Assembly: GCA_046296415.1 (NCBI GenBank)
Contig: JBKBLN010000006.1
Location: 1-50,173 of the forward strand
DNA: 50,173 nt
Source of the DNA: CAYNRA01 sp046296415
GTDB lineage: Bacteria > Bacteroidota > Bacteroidia > Cytophagales > Spirosomataceae
Direction of reading: 5' to 3'
Below, one piece after another: positions 1 through 8,568 of the stretch. Position 1 is the first letter of the stretch, and each line of letters begins with the position of its first letter. A program made the translations under genes and the position numbers. The notes under the pieces are model-generated. The model worked only from the letters and a program-made list of their open reading frames with translations. It searched no databases and was not told the origin of the DNA.

Positions 1-111
1 CATAAACACCTCAGTATCAATAAAACCCCAAAAAAAATTCTACCATCAACACAATAAGTTAACCAAATAGTGCAATAAAAACTTCTTCCTTTTTCCCCAG
101 TGTTTCCTTTG

Positions 112-119
112 TATCTTTG
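112..119 (+). promoter_or_regulatory. possible Bacteroidota -7 box (TATCTTTG)
   Basis: TATCTTTG fits the Bacteroidota -7 consensus TAnnTTTG. It lies 112 nt before the ATG of the first gene, in an otherwise gene-free, AT-rich 231-nt leader. No convincing TTTG -33 element sits at the usual distance, so this is a weak call. Nothing else stands out in positions 1-231. Confidence 0.3.
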
Positions 120-231
120 TTATTCTATCCATTCTATTTAGTTAACCGGTGAATTCTTCAGGAAACTTTGAGTAAATTCTGCCAACAATCCCAACATTCC
201 GCCCATTTTAAAACGGTACAACCTTATCAAT

Positions 232-966
232 ATGTGGTCTTTCTTTTCATCTTCGGCTAAAAAACCTTGGACCCACTATGTGTCCACCGATATGCACGCA
301 CACTTTTTACCTGGCATAGATGATGGAGCGCCGGATCTTTCGACATCACTGGACTTAATTCGAGGTCTACAGCAGATGGGGTATCAACGGCTGATAGCCA
401 CGCCTCATATAATGCCTGGGTTTTATCCTAATACTCCCCAGACCATTCTATCAGCTTTGAACGAAACAAAACGTGCTGCCGAACAACTGGGGCTTCCTAT
501 TACTCTAGAGGCAGCGGCTGAATATTTCATGGACGAGTCCATGGAAGAGTTGATCGAGCAGGATACGATATTATCCTTTGGTCAGCCTAAATGCGTCTTA
601 GTCGAAATGTCATTTGTTTCGCAAGCGCCCATGTGGGAGTCTATTTTTTTCCTTTTACAGACCAAGGGATATCAGCCCGTTTTGGCACATCCCGAGCGAT
701 ATGCTTATTTTCATGGAAATCTACGCGCGTATCAGGCATTTTTGGATCGCGGGGGCTGGATGCAGGTAAACTTAACCTCGTTAGCCGGACATTATGGAAA
801 AGCTACGCAACGTGTCGCCAAAGAATTAATTAAGTCGGGGATGATTCAACTTTTAGGTACCGACCTCCACCATCACCAACACCTGCACGTATTGAATACC
901 TCCTTATATAGTAAAGAGATGGAGCAAGTCTTGTCGGGAGTTGCGTGGAAGAATTCGGTACTTTAG
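232..966 (+). CDS. CpsB/YwqE-type tyrosine-protein phosphatase (PHP domain)
   Basis: A 244-residue cytoplasmic protein with no signal peptide, the usual length for CpsB/CapC/YwqE phosphatases. These are Mn-dependent PHP-fold enzymes that dephosphorylate tyrosine kinases controlling capsule or exopolysaccharide export. Metal-binding motifs are visible. DMHAHFLPGIDDG at residues 20-32 has the HxH pair at H22 and H24. ATPH ends at H59. EAAAEYFMD supplies acidic ligands near residue 95. VLAHPERY and GTDLHHH follow towards the C-terminus. No kinase or capsule-export gene is in the window, so its partner is unknown. It ends one base before the convergent gene at 968-2035. The family is secure; the physiological substrate is inferred from relatives. 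Confidence 0.88.
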   Translation: MWSFFSSSAKKPWTHYVSTDMHAHFLPGIDDGAPDLSTSLDLIRGLQQMGYQRLIATPHIMPGFYPNTPQTILSALNETKRAAEQLGLPITLEAAAEYFMDESMEELIEQDTILSFGQPKCVLVEMSFVSQAPMWESIFFLLQTKGYQPVLAHPERYAYFHGNLRAYQAFLDRGGWMQVNLTSLAGHYGKATQRVAKELIKSGMIQLLGTDLHHHQHLHVLNTSLYSKEMEQVLSGVAWKNSVL

Positions 967-967
967 G

Positions 968-2035
968 TTATTTTTTCCATGTTGGCACTACGCTACCCTC
1001 TGGCTTTTGGCCTAATAAGTGTAGAGCGGAAGGAGCCATTTGATATAGAAAAACTCGTTCTGTGTTTTTGACTTCACCCAAAGGTAAGATTCCTGGTCCT
1101 AGTGCTCCCATCCAAAGTTCAAAGCAATCTCGGATGATACGACCATGGCTAGTCCATTGACTTTTGACTTGATCTCCCCTCCCGTGGTCTGTTGTCAGGA
1201 GAAAATAGGTATTCCCAACATACATGGAATCTTGTTGACAGTAATTCCATAAATCTTGCACGAACGCATCGAAGGTGTGGGCTGCCTCAATATAGGCATC
1301 GTAATTTCCCTGATGAGCAAATTCGTCTGTTTCATCAAATGAAATGAGCACCACCTTTGGTTTATTCTTTTTTATGTACTCCTTGGCAAAAAAGTAAGTT
1401 AAAAAATCGCGTCGACTACTTCCTTGGCTAGGTAATATACGTTGGATGTCATTCAGCAAGGCTTCTTTATCATTGGGATGTACCGCTGTCATTTGACCTG
1501 CATTGACGGGTACTCCACTTCGTGGGCTATTTATTATGAAAGGAAAAACATCCCATGTTCCAAATGCAGCCACTTTTCCTTGAAAGGCTGGGTCTCGATT
1601 TATTTTCTCTAAAAAAGTCGTGTGGGGGTTATAGAATTTATCATTGGAATTGATATCTGGATCTGGATTTCCGGTGAGCATCTCATTATATCCTGGATAG
1701 GAAAACCCATGCATATTCCTAAGTTGGACTTCTGAACCCATCTTTCGATTTCCGAGTAGCTGGCCCTGCCCAGCGAAAATAGTCCAAAGAAAGGGAAATA
1801 GTTTTTCACGTCTATCTTGTGGGGTTGTCGCACCGAAGCGTTCCCACATCTCGTTGGGTCGTCGGGTAAAATCTTTTGAATAAACTAATGTGGAGTCGAC
1901 TCCCTGGAAAAGCTCTTGCCACCTCAGGCCGTCGGTGGTGATTAGAAAAAGGTTGGGTTCCTCTTGCGCTTGGGAGATTTGAGGCGAAAGTAAACCTAAA
2001 ACTAGATAGATAATGAATGTAGGTAGCTTTGACAT
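968..2035 (-). CDS. secreted alkaline-phosphatase-superfamily (NPP/phosphodiesterase-like) enzyme
   Basis: A 355-residue protein with an N-terminal signal peptide of about 24 residues (hydrophobic core IIYLVLGLL, cleavage near SQAQ), so periplasmic or outer-membrane exposed. The fold is that of type I phosphodiesterase/nucleotide pyrophosphatases. LITTDGLRW puts a metal ligand at D35. SYPGYNEMLTG aligns with the nucleophile segment of NPP enzymes, with S112 where they have Thr. SFDETDEFAH, TTDHGRGD and TSHGR give the remaining Asp/His metal ligands. Its start overlaps the end of the upstream HD gene by 34 nt, so the two are translationally linked in the leftward susCD unit. In a phosphonate setting it could release phosphate or phosphonate groups from conjugates, or act like phosphonoacetate hydrolase (PhnA). 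The substrate is not readable from the sequence. Confidence 0.8.
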   Translation of the reverse strand: MSKLPTFIIYLVLGLLSPQISQAQEEPNLFLITTDGLRWQELFQGVDSTLVYSKDFTRRPNEMWERFGATTPQDRREKLFPFLWTIFAGQGQLLGNRKMGSEVQLRNMHGFSYPGYNEMLTGNPDPDINSNDKFYNPHTTFLEKINRDPAFQGKVAAFGTWDVFPFIINSPRSGVPVNAGQMTAVHPNDKEALLNDIQRILPSQGSSRRDFLTYFFAKEYIKKNKPKVVLISFDETDEFAHQGNYDAYIEAAHTFDAFVQDLWNYCQQDSMYVGNTYFLLTTDHGRGDQVKSQWTSHGRIIRDCFELWMGALGPGILPLGEVKNTERVFLYQMAPSALHLLGQKPEGSVVPTWKK

Positions 2036-2577
2036 AGGGAAAGGAAATAAGAAATGGGGGGAACGAGAACTTCAGGGTCTTTGGCTTCATCGTCCAAAAT
2101 TCGAAGTTGAATGATTTCTTGAAAAAAAGGGAGTTCTTCAAACAATTCGATTTCATTTGGCAGCATGGGCCCACCTTGAAGCCAGAATGTCGCTTTGCTG
2201 GCATCCGATAAGCCATGAAAATAGTCGGTATTCTTACTACACAAATACCGCTTGGCCAAGACATGGCTTTCGACGAGCCTAGCGACCTCCTCGCCAAATC
2301 CATTTTCTCGCATCCAATCTCCAGCTACTTTTTCATGGAATTGGTGCCCATATACATCCATTTTATCTGCTGGATTGGTGATGGGCATGAGGTGGCCAAT
2401 ATCGTGTAGAAAAGCCGCGATCTGAACTGAAGGTTTTAACCCTTTTTCTATGGCGAGGAGTGCCGCTTGTCCGGCATGTTGGTATTGGGTAACCTCTTCC
2501 CCAAAGTAGGGTTGTTCTCCCTCCTTTTGAAAAAGGCGGTTGATCTCCTCTAAGGTATGATTTATATTGACTTTCAT
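2002..2577 (-). CDS. PhnZ-like HD-domain oxygenase (phosphonate-associated)
   Basis: A 191-residue soluble HD-domain protein. Its size and motifs match the phosphonate-associated HD family whose founder, PhnZ, is a mixed-valence diiron oxygenase that cleaves (R)-1-hydroxy-2-aminoethylphosphonate to glycine and phosphate. Visible residues are Y24 and E27 (gating pair in PhnZ, from memory), H34, the HD pair H58-D59 in LHDIGHL, H78/H81 in GHQFHEKV, H105 in VESHV and an Asp-rich LDDEAKDP near residue 160. No PhnY hydroxylase is encoded nearby, so it may act on another source of hydroxylated phosphonate. A TA dinucleotide run lies directly before its ATG, and a hairpin separates it from susD. Assignment to the PhnZ-like group is confident; the exact reaction is inferred. 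Confidence 0.75.
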   Translation of the reverse strand: MKVNINHTLEEINRLFQKEGEQPYFGEEVTQYQHAGQAALLAIEKGLKPSVQIAAFLHDIGHLMPITNPADKMDVYGHQFHEKVAGDWMRENGFGEEVARLVESHVLAKRYLCSKNTDYFHGLSDASKATFWLQGGPMLPNEIELFEELPFFQEIIQLRILDDEAKDPEVLVPPISYFLSLCQSYLHSLSI

Positions 2578-2592
2578 TATATATATATATAT
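2578..2592. repeat. TA microsatellite in front of the HD gene
   Basis: A run of alternating T and A abuts the start codon of the PhnZ-like gene, occupying the place where the ribosome would bind on the minus strand. Slippage here would alter ribosome-binding spacing rather than the reading frame. Confidence 0.6.
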
Positions 2593-2648
2593 GAGTGCTT
2601 TGTTGTTTGGTTGGGCAAAGCTTACATAATTGGGAAGTGGGAGGTATA

Positions 2649-2683
2649 CATTAAAATGACCCCAGGTAAACTACCCAGGGTCA
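2649..2683 (-). terminator. hairpin with short U-tract between susD and the HD gene
   Basis: Positions 2657-2683 form a two-part stem: TGACCC pairs with GGGTCA, then GGTA with TACC, with a 3-nt AAC loop and a CA/CA internal mismatch. On the minus strand it is followed by TTTTAAT. It lies 15 nt after the susD stop and could terminate or attenuate transcription, so that the HD and phosphatase genes are expressed at a lower level than susCD. Confidence 0.5.
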
Positions 2684-2697
2684 AGTAACCGATCACA

Positions 2698-4308
2698 TTA
2701 TTGAAGAATCCACAGGACATCATTGATATCATCGCGACCATTGAATTGGCGTTGAATAGCGGCGCGGTAGTTTTGCTCATTGGTTGTCCGCTCTGACAAC
2801 GGATATTGCCAACGAACAGCAATTCTACCAGAGTTACCGGTGCCTACCCCGGTGTAAAAGATTGGGAAGCCTGTACGACGCCAGTTAAAATAGGCTTCCA
2901 TGCCTGAGTTCATAAAAAAGGCGATGTATTTTTGGGTGATGATCTTGCTCAAACCAGCCGTACCGGTTTCATACCGCACATTGGCTTGGTTCAGATAGGA
3001 GTCAAGACGGAAAGGAATGGTAAACGTACGGAAGTCAGTGGCATTTCGACCTCCGGTTTGGGAGTAGGTCATGGTATTATCTCCCTCTTTAATCCCATAG
3101 AAGTCGAAAGAAGCTTTGATGCCTCGGTGGTACCACGTTTCGGCACTTTGGCTGGAGTCCCACAAACGGTGAAGCCCCTCGGCGATGTTAAAACACATTT
3201 CGGGATATCCCACTAAGAAGGTGTTTTGGCCAATGTAGTTGGTATAAAATCGATTTCGGTTTTGAAATGAATAACTTCCGGGAGCAAAGCCAGGTCCATT
3301 GTTGATACCTGCTTTAAACGACATATCCGACAAATCTTCTCCGGCGCTTGCACCGACATAGGCAGAATAGTCGGAAGGAAGTTTGCCTGCTTTCAACTGC
3401 GAACCCGCAGGCTCACAAGTAACCATCACCCGGGGGTCGTTACGCTCTACCAAGGGTGTGATATACGCGGCCGACATATTTTGGCGTGTGGCATCAAAAC
3501 CAAAGTTATCTGGGTTGGATGGGTATTTATTGAAAACATTGGAAACGAATTGCAGATTATCGGACAGACCCTCCATTAAGGGGTATTGGGTTGGATTAGA
3601 CAAAATGGCTTTGAAACGGCCTTTGATGTTTAAATCGGTGTCATTTTCTTTTTTACTTAATGAAATCAAAACTCGTAATTGAAAGGCGTTTACGGTTTTT
3701 TGCCAATTGCGTAAATTACCATTAAAATAGAAGTCACCTGTCAAAGTACCATTCCCTTGGGCGATCAACTGGGCTAGTTCAGTATTGGATTCATCCAACC
3801 ATTTCAGGATTTGCAGGTACACCTGTTTTTGTGAATCATAGGTAGGGGCTGTGTTATCAATACCTTTGAGTGCATTGGATAAAGGTAGGTCTCCGACCCG
3901 TTTGGTCATTTGATCATAAAAGTAGGCACGAAAGAATTTACCTAGTGCGCTGTAAGGATTCACCTCGCCTCCACCGGCACGACGAGCTTCTTCTTCCATT
4001 TTTATTACATTTTTCAATGTAATGTATTGGTCAGGCATGGAAGTCCAGGTGTATTCGTTGGTGGCGTAGTAGTTGTAATTGGAAAGATAATATTGATTCC
4101 ACCGCATCTCGGCCGAGAAAGGTCGACCAATGGAATTATACATATCCATTTCGATCCCTTGCAGGACCAATGAAGCGGGGACGCTAACGGGCCGATTAGG
4201 ATCTTTTTCTAATTCGTCGAAGCTTTTTTCGCAACTTGAAAGAACGAAGAAGGTGGCAAAGCAAAGTCCGATGAATTTGCTTGTTTTAATGTGATTCCAA
4301 TATTTCAT
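2698..4308 (-). CDS. SusD/RagB-family (SusD_2-like) outer-membrane substrate-binding lipoprotein
   Basis: A 536-residue surface lipoprotein. The N-terminus is a lipoprotein signal with lipobox LSSC (Cys at about residue 26) followed by EKSFDELEKDPNRP, the characteristic start of mature SusD_2-type proteins. The C-terminus holds FNWRRTGFP and the late PLSERTTNEQNY-type segment seen in this group. SusD proteins form a lid over a SusC transporter and capture nutrient at the cell surface. The gene begins 24 nt after the susC stop and is clearly co-transcribed. Its placement between susC and phosphonate-type enzymes suggests a phosphorus-containing ligand such as a phosphonolipid or phosphonoglycan fragment rather than plain glycan, but the ligand cannot be read from the sequence. 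Confidence 0.9.
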   Translation of the reverse strand: MKYWNHIKTSKFIGLCFATFFVLSSCEKSFDELEKDPNRPVSVPASLVLQGIEMDMYNSIGRPFSAEMRWNQYYLSNYNYYATNEYTWTSMPDQYITLKNVIKMEEEARRAGGGEVNPYSALGKFFRAYFYDQMTKRVGDLPLSNALKGIDNTAPTYDSQKQVYLQILKWLDESNTELAQLIAQGNGTLTGDFYFNGNLRNWQKTVNAFQLRVLISLSKKENDTDLNIKGRFKAILSNPTQYPLMEGLSDNLQFVSNVFNKYPSNPDNFGFDATRQNMSAAYITPLVERNDPRVMVTCEPAGSQLKAGKLPSDYSAYVGASAGEDLSDMSFKAGINNGPGFAPGSYSFQNRNRFYTNYIGQNTFLVGYPEMCFNIAEGLHRLWDSSQSAETWYHRGIKASFDFYGIKEGDNTMTYSQTGGRNATDFRTFTIPFRLDSYLNQANVRYETGTAGLSKIITQKYIAFFMNSGMEAYFNWRRTGFPIFYTGVGTGNSGRIAVRWQYPLSERTTNEQNYRAAIQRQFNGRDDINDVLWILQ

Positions 4309-4332
4309 AATGATTAATCAGACTGAGGTTGA

Positions 4333-7300
4333 TCAAAAAGTTAAGTTGATGTTGACACCATAGCGGCGTGTAGAGGGAGTCTGCATGGTGGAGTTACTTC
4401 CCGTGACGTATTGATTTAAGTCGATATCTTTACTGGCGGCAAAATAGAGGAGATTTCGACCGACCAACGAAATGCTGGCTTGCTGGAATGTCCTGCCCAA
4501 CCAAGCTTTAGGTAATCGATAACCCACTACGACTTCTCTCAACATACCAAACGAACGGCTCATTAGGTTACCTTCGTTGGAATTGTAATACCGGCTAACC
4601 CAGTCTTGAAGGAATTGCTTGGTGGTATTGGGTGCAAACGACAGTTCATCCCAGTTGGTAACTTTTCCGTCGGCATCAAACTTCAATACGCCACCATTGG
4701 TGATCTGAACGCCTTCGCCTACCCAAGAGCGTACGCCGAGGTAATCTTGGTACCGTGCTTCGCCCATAGCGTCTTGGGTGGTTGCAATATGACGGCCTCC
4801 ACGGAAAGTTTGTTGTTGAATGTAGTTTGAGATCACCCCTCCAATACGGCCATCGAACTGAAAGCTCAAGCTCACGTTTTTGTAGTCCAATTTATTATTG
4901 ATACCGAAAACGAAGTCCGGATTCAGGTATCCTAGGAATTGGGAGATGGGTGCATAGATCGGTCGACCGGACGCATCGTTCACGATGTCACCAGAAGGGG
5001 TACGAACAAATGCTCGGCCATAAAATTTATCCAATCGATCCCCTACTTTAAAGAAGTTATTTAGGCTTTCGACACCGGGATAAATCTCGGTCAGTTTTTC
5101 GGTATAGGTAGAGTAATTGGCCAAAATCTCCCAGGTTAAACCATTCGCGTTTTTAACTGGGAATCCGCTAACGGAAGCTTCCCACCCTTTCTTTTGGGTT
5201 TTGATTCCATTGACCAATGCATTGGAGTAACCAGTGGCCGTTGAAACGGGTAAATTAAAGATCCGCGGGCCTTCGTTGGACACAAAATAGGTAACGTCAA
5301 AACTAATTCGGTTCTTCAGGAACTTCAGATCCATACCCACTTCGCTTTGCGATGTAGAGCTGGGTTGAAGAGCGGGATTATTTAAGGTATTGGTAAAATA
5401 GGCAGCGGGCTGATTATTATAGCCAAAGGGAGTGCTATAAACCGCAGCGTTTTGATAGGACGGTCCATCGTAAGGGGAGATGTATTGATCGCCATAGCCG
5501 ATTGGGTAGCTGAATCCGGGAGTAGAACCGATGGTCGATTGTGTTAGGCCGTCTTTTACATTTGCGAAAGAACCTCTGATTTTAGCAAAGGTGATGGCAG
5601 CTGGAAGAGGGATTAAATCGGAAATCACCGTCGATGCTGCGACTGATGGATAGAAGAAAGTATTATTTCCAGCAGGCAAGGTAGATAACTGGTCGACACG
5701 GCCGGTGGTAGAGAGCGTTAACCAATTTTTGAGTGAAAAATCGGCAGAATAGTAGGCAGAATTCACACGCATGTCGGACTGAAAGTTGTAAAGCTTTACT
5801 GGATTGGCTGAATTGGCGAAGTTATACAAGCCTGGTACGTTTAGGTAATCGGTTTTTCCGAACGAGGAATTGTATGAGAACGAGCGAATGTTTCCTCCCG
5901 CCCAAATCTTCGCATTAAGGCCTGTGACAATATCTTTATCGAAACGGATCAAGACATCGGTATTATTTTCGAATAAATTGCGGCGATCTTCGATGTAGTC
6001 TCCTCTACGTTCATCCCGACCATAGGATCCTGCGCTATAGGGCATTTTCTCGTTCCGGAACAAATCCCAGGTAGTCACTTGGGTACGAAGCATCACATCT
6101 AGGTAGTCGGTGAGTTGATAGGTAAGAGCGGCTTGTCCGATAACATCTGTTTTGTAGTGTCCTCTCAACCATTCGTAGCTCATAAAATACGGATTGTTGT
6201 ACCGTTGGTACTCGGCATAGATTTGTTGGACCCCTTCTTTTCCGGGCTGCCAGTAGTTGCGCATATCGTCCACGTTCCAGTCGGCCCCAGCCCAAAGCAC
6301 CATATTATAGATGAGAGAGTTTGGACCGTAGTTTACATCGGGGAAGTTCGGAGTATATTGGCGGTTATATTGAAGGCCAGAGGTGAACTTCAAGCGATTG
6401 GAGAATTTGTAGTCGGAGGTAAGACTAAAATTTGAGATGTTCAGGTGGGTATTGGGTACAATTCCATTTTGGTAGGTATGCGAACCTGAAAAACGGAGGT
6501 TGTATTTTTCACCACTGGAGGAAATCGCTAAGTTATTGGTAGCCAGAACGCCAGTTTCAAGGAAACGAGTCAGGTTATCTTTTCCACGAGCGACCCACGG
6601 AGTTGGAATTCTACGGCCTGTGGCGGGATCGATCGGCGAGTCGTATTGGGGAATGAGCTGGCCTTCAAAGCGAGGGCCCCATCCACCGTCGTAATCCCCA
6701 TCGTTTAGTCCTCCACCTTTACCATCCACAAACGCGTATTTTCCGTGATCTCCCGGGCCATATTCATCTTGTACTTTGGGAATGGCATAAAATCCGCGGT
6801 CAAATTGAGTGGAAGAGTTGAAGTCGATTTGGAAACCCCGGTTGTCTTTTGAACCTCGTTTGGTCGTAATTAAAATGGCTCCATTTTTACCTCTAAATCC
6901 ATACAATGCGGAGGCGGAGGCACCTTTTAAGACAGAATAATTTTCGATGTCGTCAGGGCTAATATTCCAAGTATCGGAATTGACAGGTACGCCGTCCACC
7001 ACAAATAGTACGTCTGAATTTCCGCGAAGTGAAATGGCTGGGCGGCGAAGGAGTTCTTGTTGAATTCCCACTGTTAAACCTGCCACTTTTCCGGCTAACG
7101 CATTTAAGGCGTTGGGTTCGCGGGCTTTCACCACCGAGGCACCATCAACAGATTGAATAGCTACGCCAATGCGCCTGGTTTCTTTTTTAATCCCCAAGGC
7201 CGTCACGACGACTTCTTGCAATGCTTTGGTGTCGGGATTCAAGATGATTTCTAAAAATGTTCTATTTCCCGGCACACGCTCTACGGTTTCGTACCCAATG

Positions 7301-7548
7301 GACGAGAAAACAAGAGACGTTTGCGGATTGGGTACACTCATTTGAAAAGAGCCATCAGCACCGGAGAGGGTGCCCGTGGAAGTTCCTTTGATTAAAATAC
7401 TTACTCCAGGAATTGCGGATCCGTTGGATTCTTTAACCGTCCCTCGAATTTGGGTGACTTGTCCCCATACCAAGGAAGGAAGAAAGATCCCCATGAAAAC
7501 CCCTAAAAGGAATTTTTTGATGATGTGATTGCAGTAGATTTGTTTCAT
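4333..7548 (-). CDS. SusC/RagA-family TonB-dependent outer-membrane transporter
   Basis: A 1071-residue TonB-dependent transporter, normal length for SusC. The ATG at 7548 is preferred over an upstream TTG at 7614 because it gives a clean signal peptide (KKFLLGVFMGIFLPSLVWGQ). The mature N-terminus is a carboxypeptidase-regulatory-like domain (IRGTVKESNGSAIPGVSILIKG). It is followed by the TonB/plug segment (EVVVTALGIKKETRR) and the SusC hallmark VLKGASASALYGFRGKNGAILITTK cut short here to GASASALYG. The remainder is a 22-strand-type barrel ending in NINLTF with a terminal aromatic. There is no FecR-interaction domain. It heads the leftward unit susC-susD-HD-phosphatase, divergent from the HAD/FAD pair across 285 bp. 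It should energise import of the SusD-bound substrate into the periplasm. Confidence 0.93.
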   Translation of the reverse strand: MKQIYCNHIIKKFLLGVFMGIFLPSLVWGQVTQIRGTVKESNGSAIPGVSILIKGTSTGTLSGADGSFQMSVPNPQTSLVFSSIGYETVERVPGNRTFLEIILNPDTKALQEVVVTALGIKKETRRIGVAIQSVDGASVVKAREPNALNALAGKVAGLTVGIQQELLRRPAISLRGNSDVLFVVDGVPVNSDTWNISPDDIENYSVLKGASASALYGFRGKNGAILITTKRGSKDNRGFQIDFNSSTQFDRGFYAIPKVQDEYGPGDHGKYAFVDGKGGGLNDGDYDGGWGPRFEGQLIPQYDSPIDPATGRRIPTPWVARGKDNLTRFLETGVLATNNLAISSSGEKYNLRFSGSHTYQNGIVPNTHLNISNFSLTSDYKFSNRLKFTSGLQYNRQYTPNFPDVNYGPNSLIYNMVLWAGADWNVDDMRNYWQPGKEGVQQIYAEYQRYNNPYFMSYEWLRGHYKTDVIGQAALTYQLTDYLDVMLRTQVTTWDLFRNEKMPYSAGSYGRDERRGDYIEDRRNLFENNTDVLIRFDKDIVTGLNAKIWAGGNIRSFSYNSSFGKTDYLNVPGLYNFANSANPVKLYNFQSDMRVNSAYYSADFSLKNWLTLSTTGRVDQLSTLPAGNNTFFYPSVAASTVISDLIPLPAAITFAKIRGSFANVKDGLTQSTIGSTPGFSYPIGYGDQYISPYDGPSYQNAAVYSTPFGYNNQPAAYFTNTLNNPALQPSSTSQSEVGMDLKFLKNRISFDVTYFVSNEGPRIFNLPVSTATGYSNALVNGIKTQKKGWEASVSGFPVKNANGLTWEILANYSTYTEKLTEIYPGVESLNNFFKVGDRLDKFYGRAFVRTPSGDIVNDASGRPIYAPISQFLGYLNPDFVFGINNKLDYKNVSLSFQFDGRIGGVISNYIQQQTFRGGRHIATTQDAMGEARYQDYLGVRSWVGEGVQITNGGVLKFDADGKVTNWDELSFAPNTTKQFLQDWVSRYYNSNEGNLMSRSFGMLREVVVGYRLPKAWLGRTFQQASISLVGRNLLYFAASKDIDLNQYVTGSNSTMQTPSTRRYGVNINLTF

Positions 7549-7833
7549 ACGAAAATTGAACAGGTAGTTTTTTATTGAATGGGTTATTTCCCCATTCATT
7601 TTCCTGCAAATCAACAGACCTAATTCAACCTATAGATTATGCCTATATCATGAAAACATTAGGAAGTTTATCGGATTCGGACCGCCCACAAAATCGATTA
7701 CATTGCTAATAATCTGACACTTAGAAGCAAAGTGGAGGTATTTTATTTTCAAAATGAATTAGTAATTTCATCACATGGACTTGATACTTGCTTAATATCT
7801 AAGCTGTTCATTTGTGGACCAAAAATTAGCAGT
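7549..7833. other. divergent intergenic region between susC and the HAD gene
   Basis: This 285-bp AT-rich gap must hold the promoters of both divergent phosphonate-locus units. I see no strong palindrome and no convincing TAnnTTTG pair, so no site is assigned. ORFs running into it from both sides begin at TTG or lack family residues and are not accepted as coding. Confidence 0.5.
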
Positions 7834-8568
7834 ATGCCCAATATTTCATTAGTGGTCTTGGATATGGCTGGCACCACGCTTCGTGATGTACGCGAAGTGG
7901 AAACATGCTTTGCCAAGGCTTGTGCTCAGACTGGACTTCAGGTTTCAGCTGACCGAATTTTAGCCTTGCAGGGCTATGCCAAAGTCGAGGTTTTTCGTTT
8001 ATTATGGACTGAGCGGATGGGGGATCATCATCCTGACTTGGAAGATACCATTGCTTTTTCGTACCTCACTTTTCGTTCCATTTTGGAGGAACACTACCGA
8101 CACTCGTCCGTGATTCCAACGGAAGGATGTGTGGAGACCTTGACATTCTTGAAAGAATCGGGTATCCCAGCAGTTTTAACCACCGGATTTTACCGGGATG
8201 TAGTCGATATCATTTGGAATAAAATGTCGGCTTGGGTACCTGAAGGAAGTATCCAAGCGATCGTTGCGTCGGATGAAGTTGCCCAAGGACGTCCTGCGCC
8301 AGACCTGATTTTTCGGGCCATGGCTATCGTGGGTGTGGATGACCCCAAGGAGGTGGTTCACATTGGGGATACGCCGGCCGATTTAAAAGCGGGTTATCGT
8401 GCGGGGTGTGGATATAACTTGGCCGTTATAAACGGTACTCATACCACGGAGCAGCTTTCCCCCTATCCGCACGATCATTTGTTGGGTCATTTAGGGGAAT
8501 TTATTGAATTCATTCATCCGGTTCTTCACGCTCAAACTTCAGCCTGGCATGAGTCGTCCAACCTATGA
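7834..8568 (+). CDS. phosphonatase-like HAD hydrolase (PhnX-related)
   Basis: A 244-residue HAD-superfamily hydrolase of the phosphonatase-like group. Starting at ATG 7834 places VVLDMAGTTLRD at the N-terminus, with nucleophile D10 and T14; a longer upstream reading lacks homology. DMAGTT resembles the DWAGTT signature of phosphonoacetaldehyde hydrolase. K50 in LQGYAKVEVF aligns with the Schiff-base lysine of PhnX, which supports C-P bond cleavage. LTTGFYRD gives the motif II Thr. AGRPAPDL-like QGRPAPDLI and HIGDTPADLKAG give motifs III and IV. The probable reaction is phosphonoacetaldehyde to acetaldehyde plus phosphate. Its last 20 nt overlap the start of the FAD oxidoreductase, which could supply the aldehyde. 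The family is secure; whether the substrate is exactly phosphonoacetaldehyde is inferred. Confidence 0.85.
   Translation: MPNISLVVLDMAGTTLRDVREVETCFAKACAQTGLQVSADRILALQGYAKVEVFRLLWTERMGDHHPDLEDTIAFSYLTFRSILEEHYRHSSVIPTEGCVETLTFLKESGIPAVLTTGFYRDVVDIIWNKMSAWVPEGSIQAIVASDEVAQGRPAPDLIFRAMAIVGVDDPKEVVHIGDTPADLKAGYRAGCGYNLAVINGTHTTEQLSPYPHDHLLGHLGEFIEFIHPVLHAQTSAWHESSNL

Noticed and set aside
7732..7833. N-terminal extension of the HAD hydrolase
   Set aside because: The extra 34 residues have no family counterpart, and the ATG at 7834 places the nucleophile motif at the normal position.
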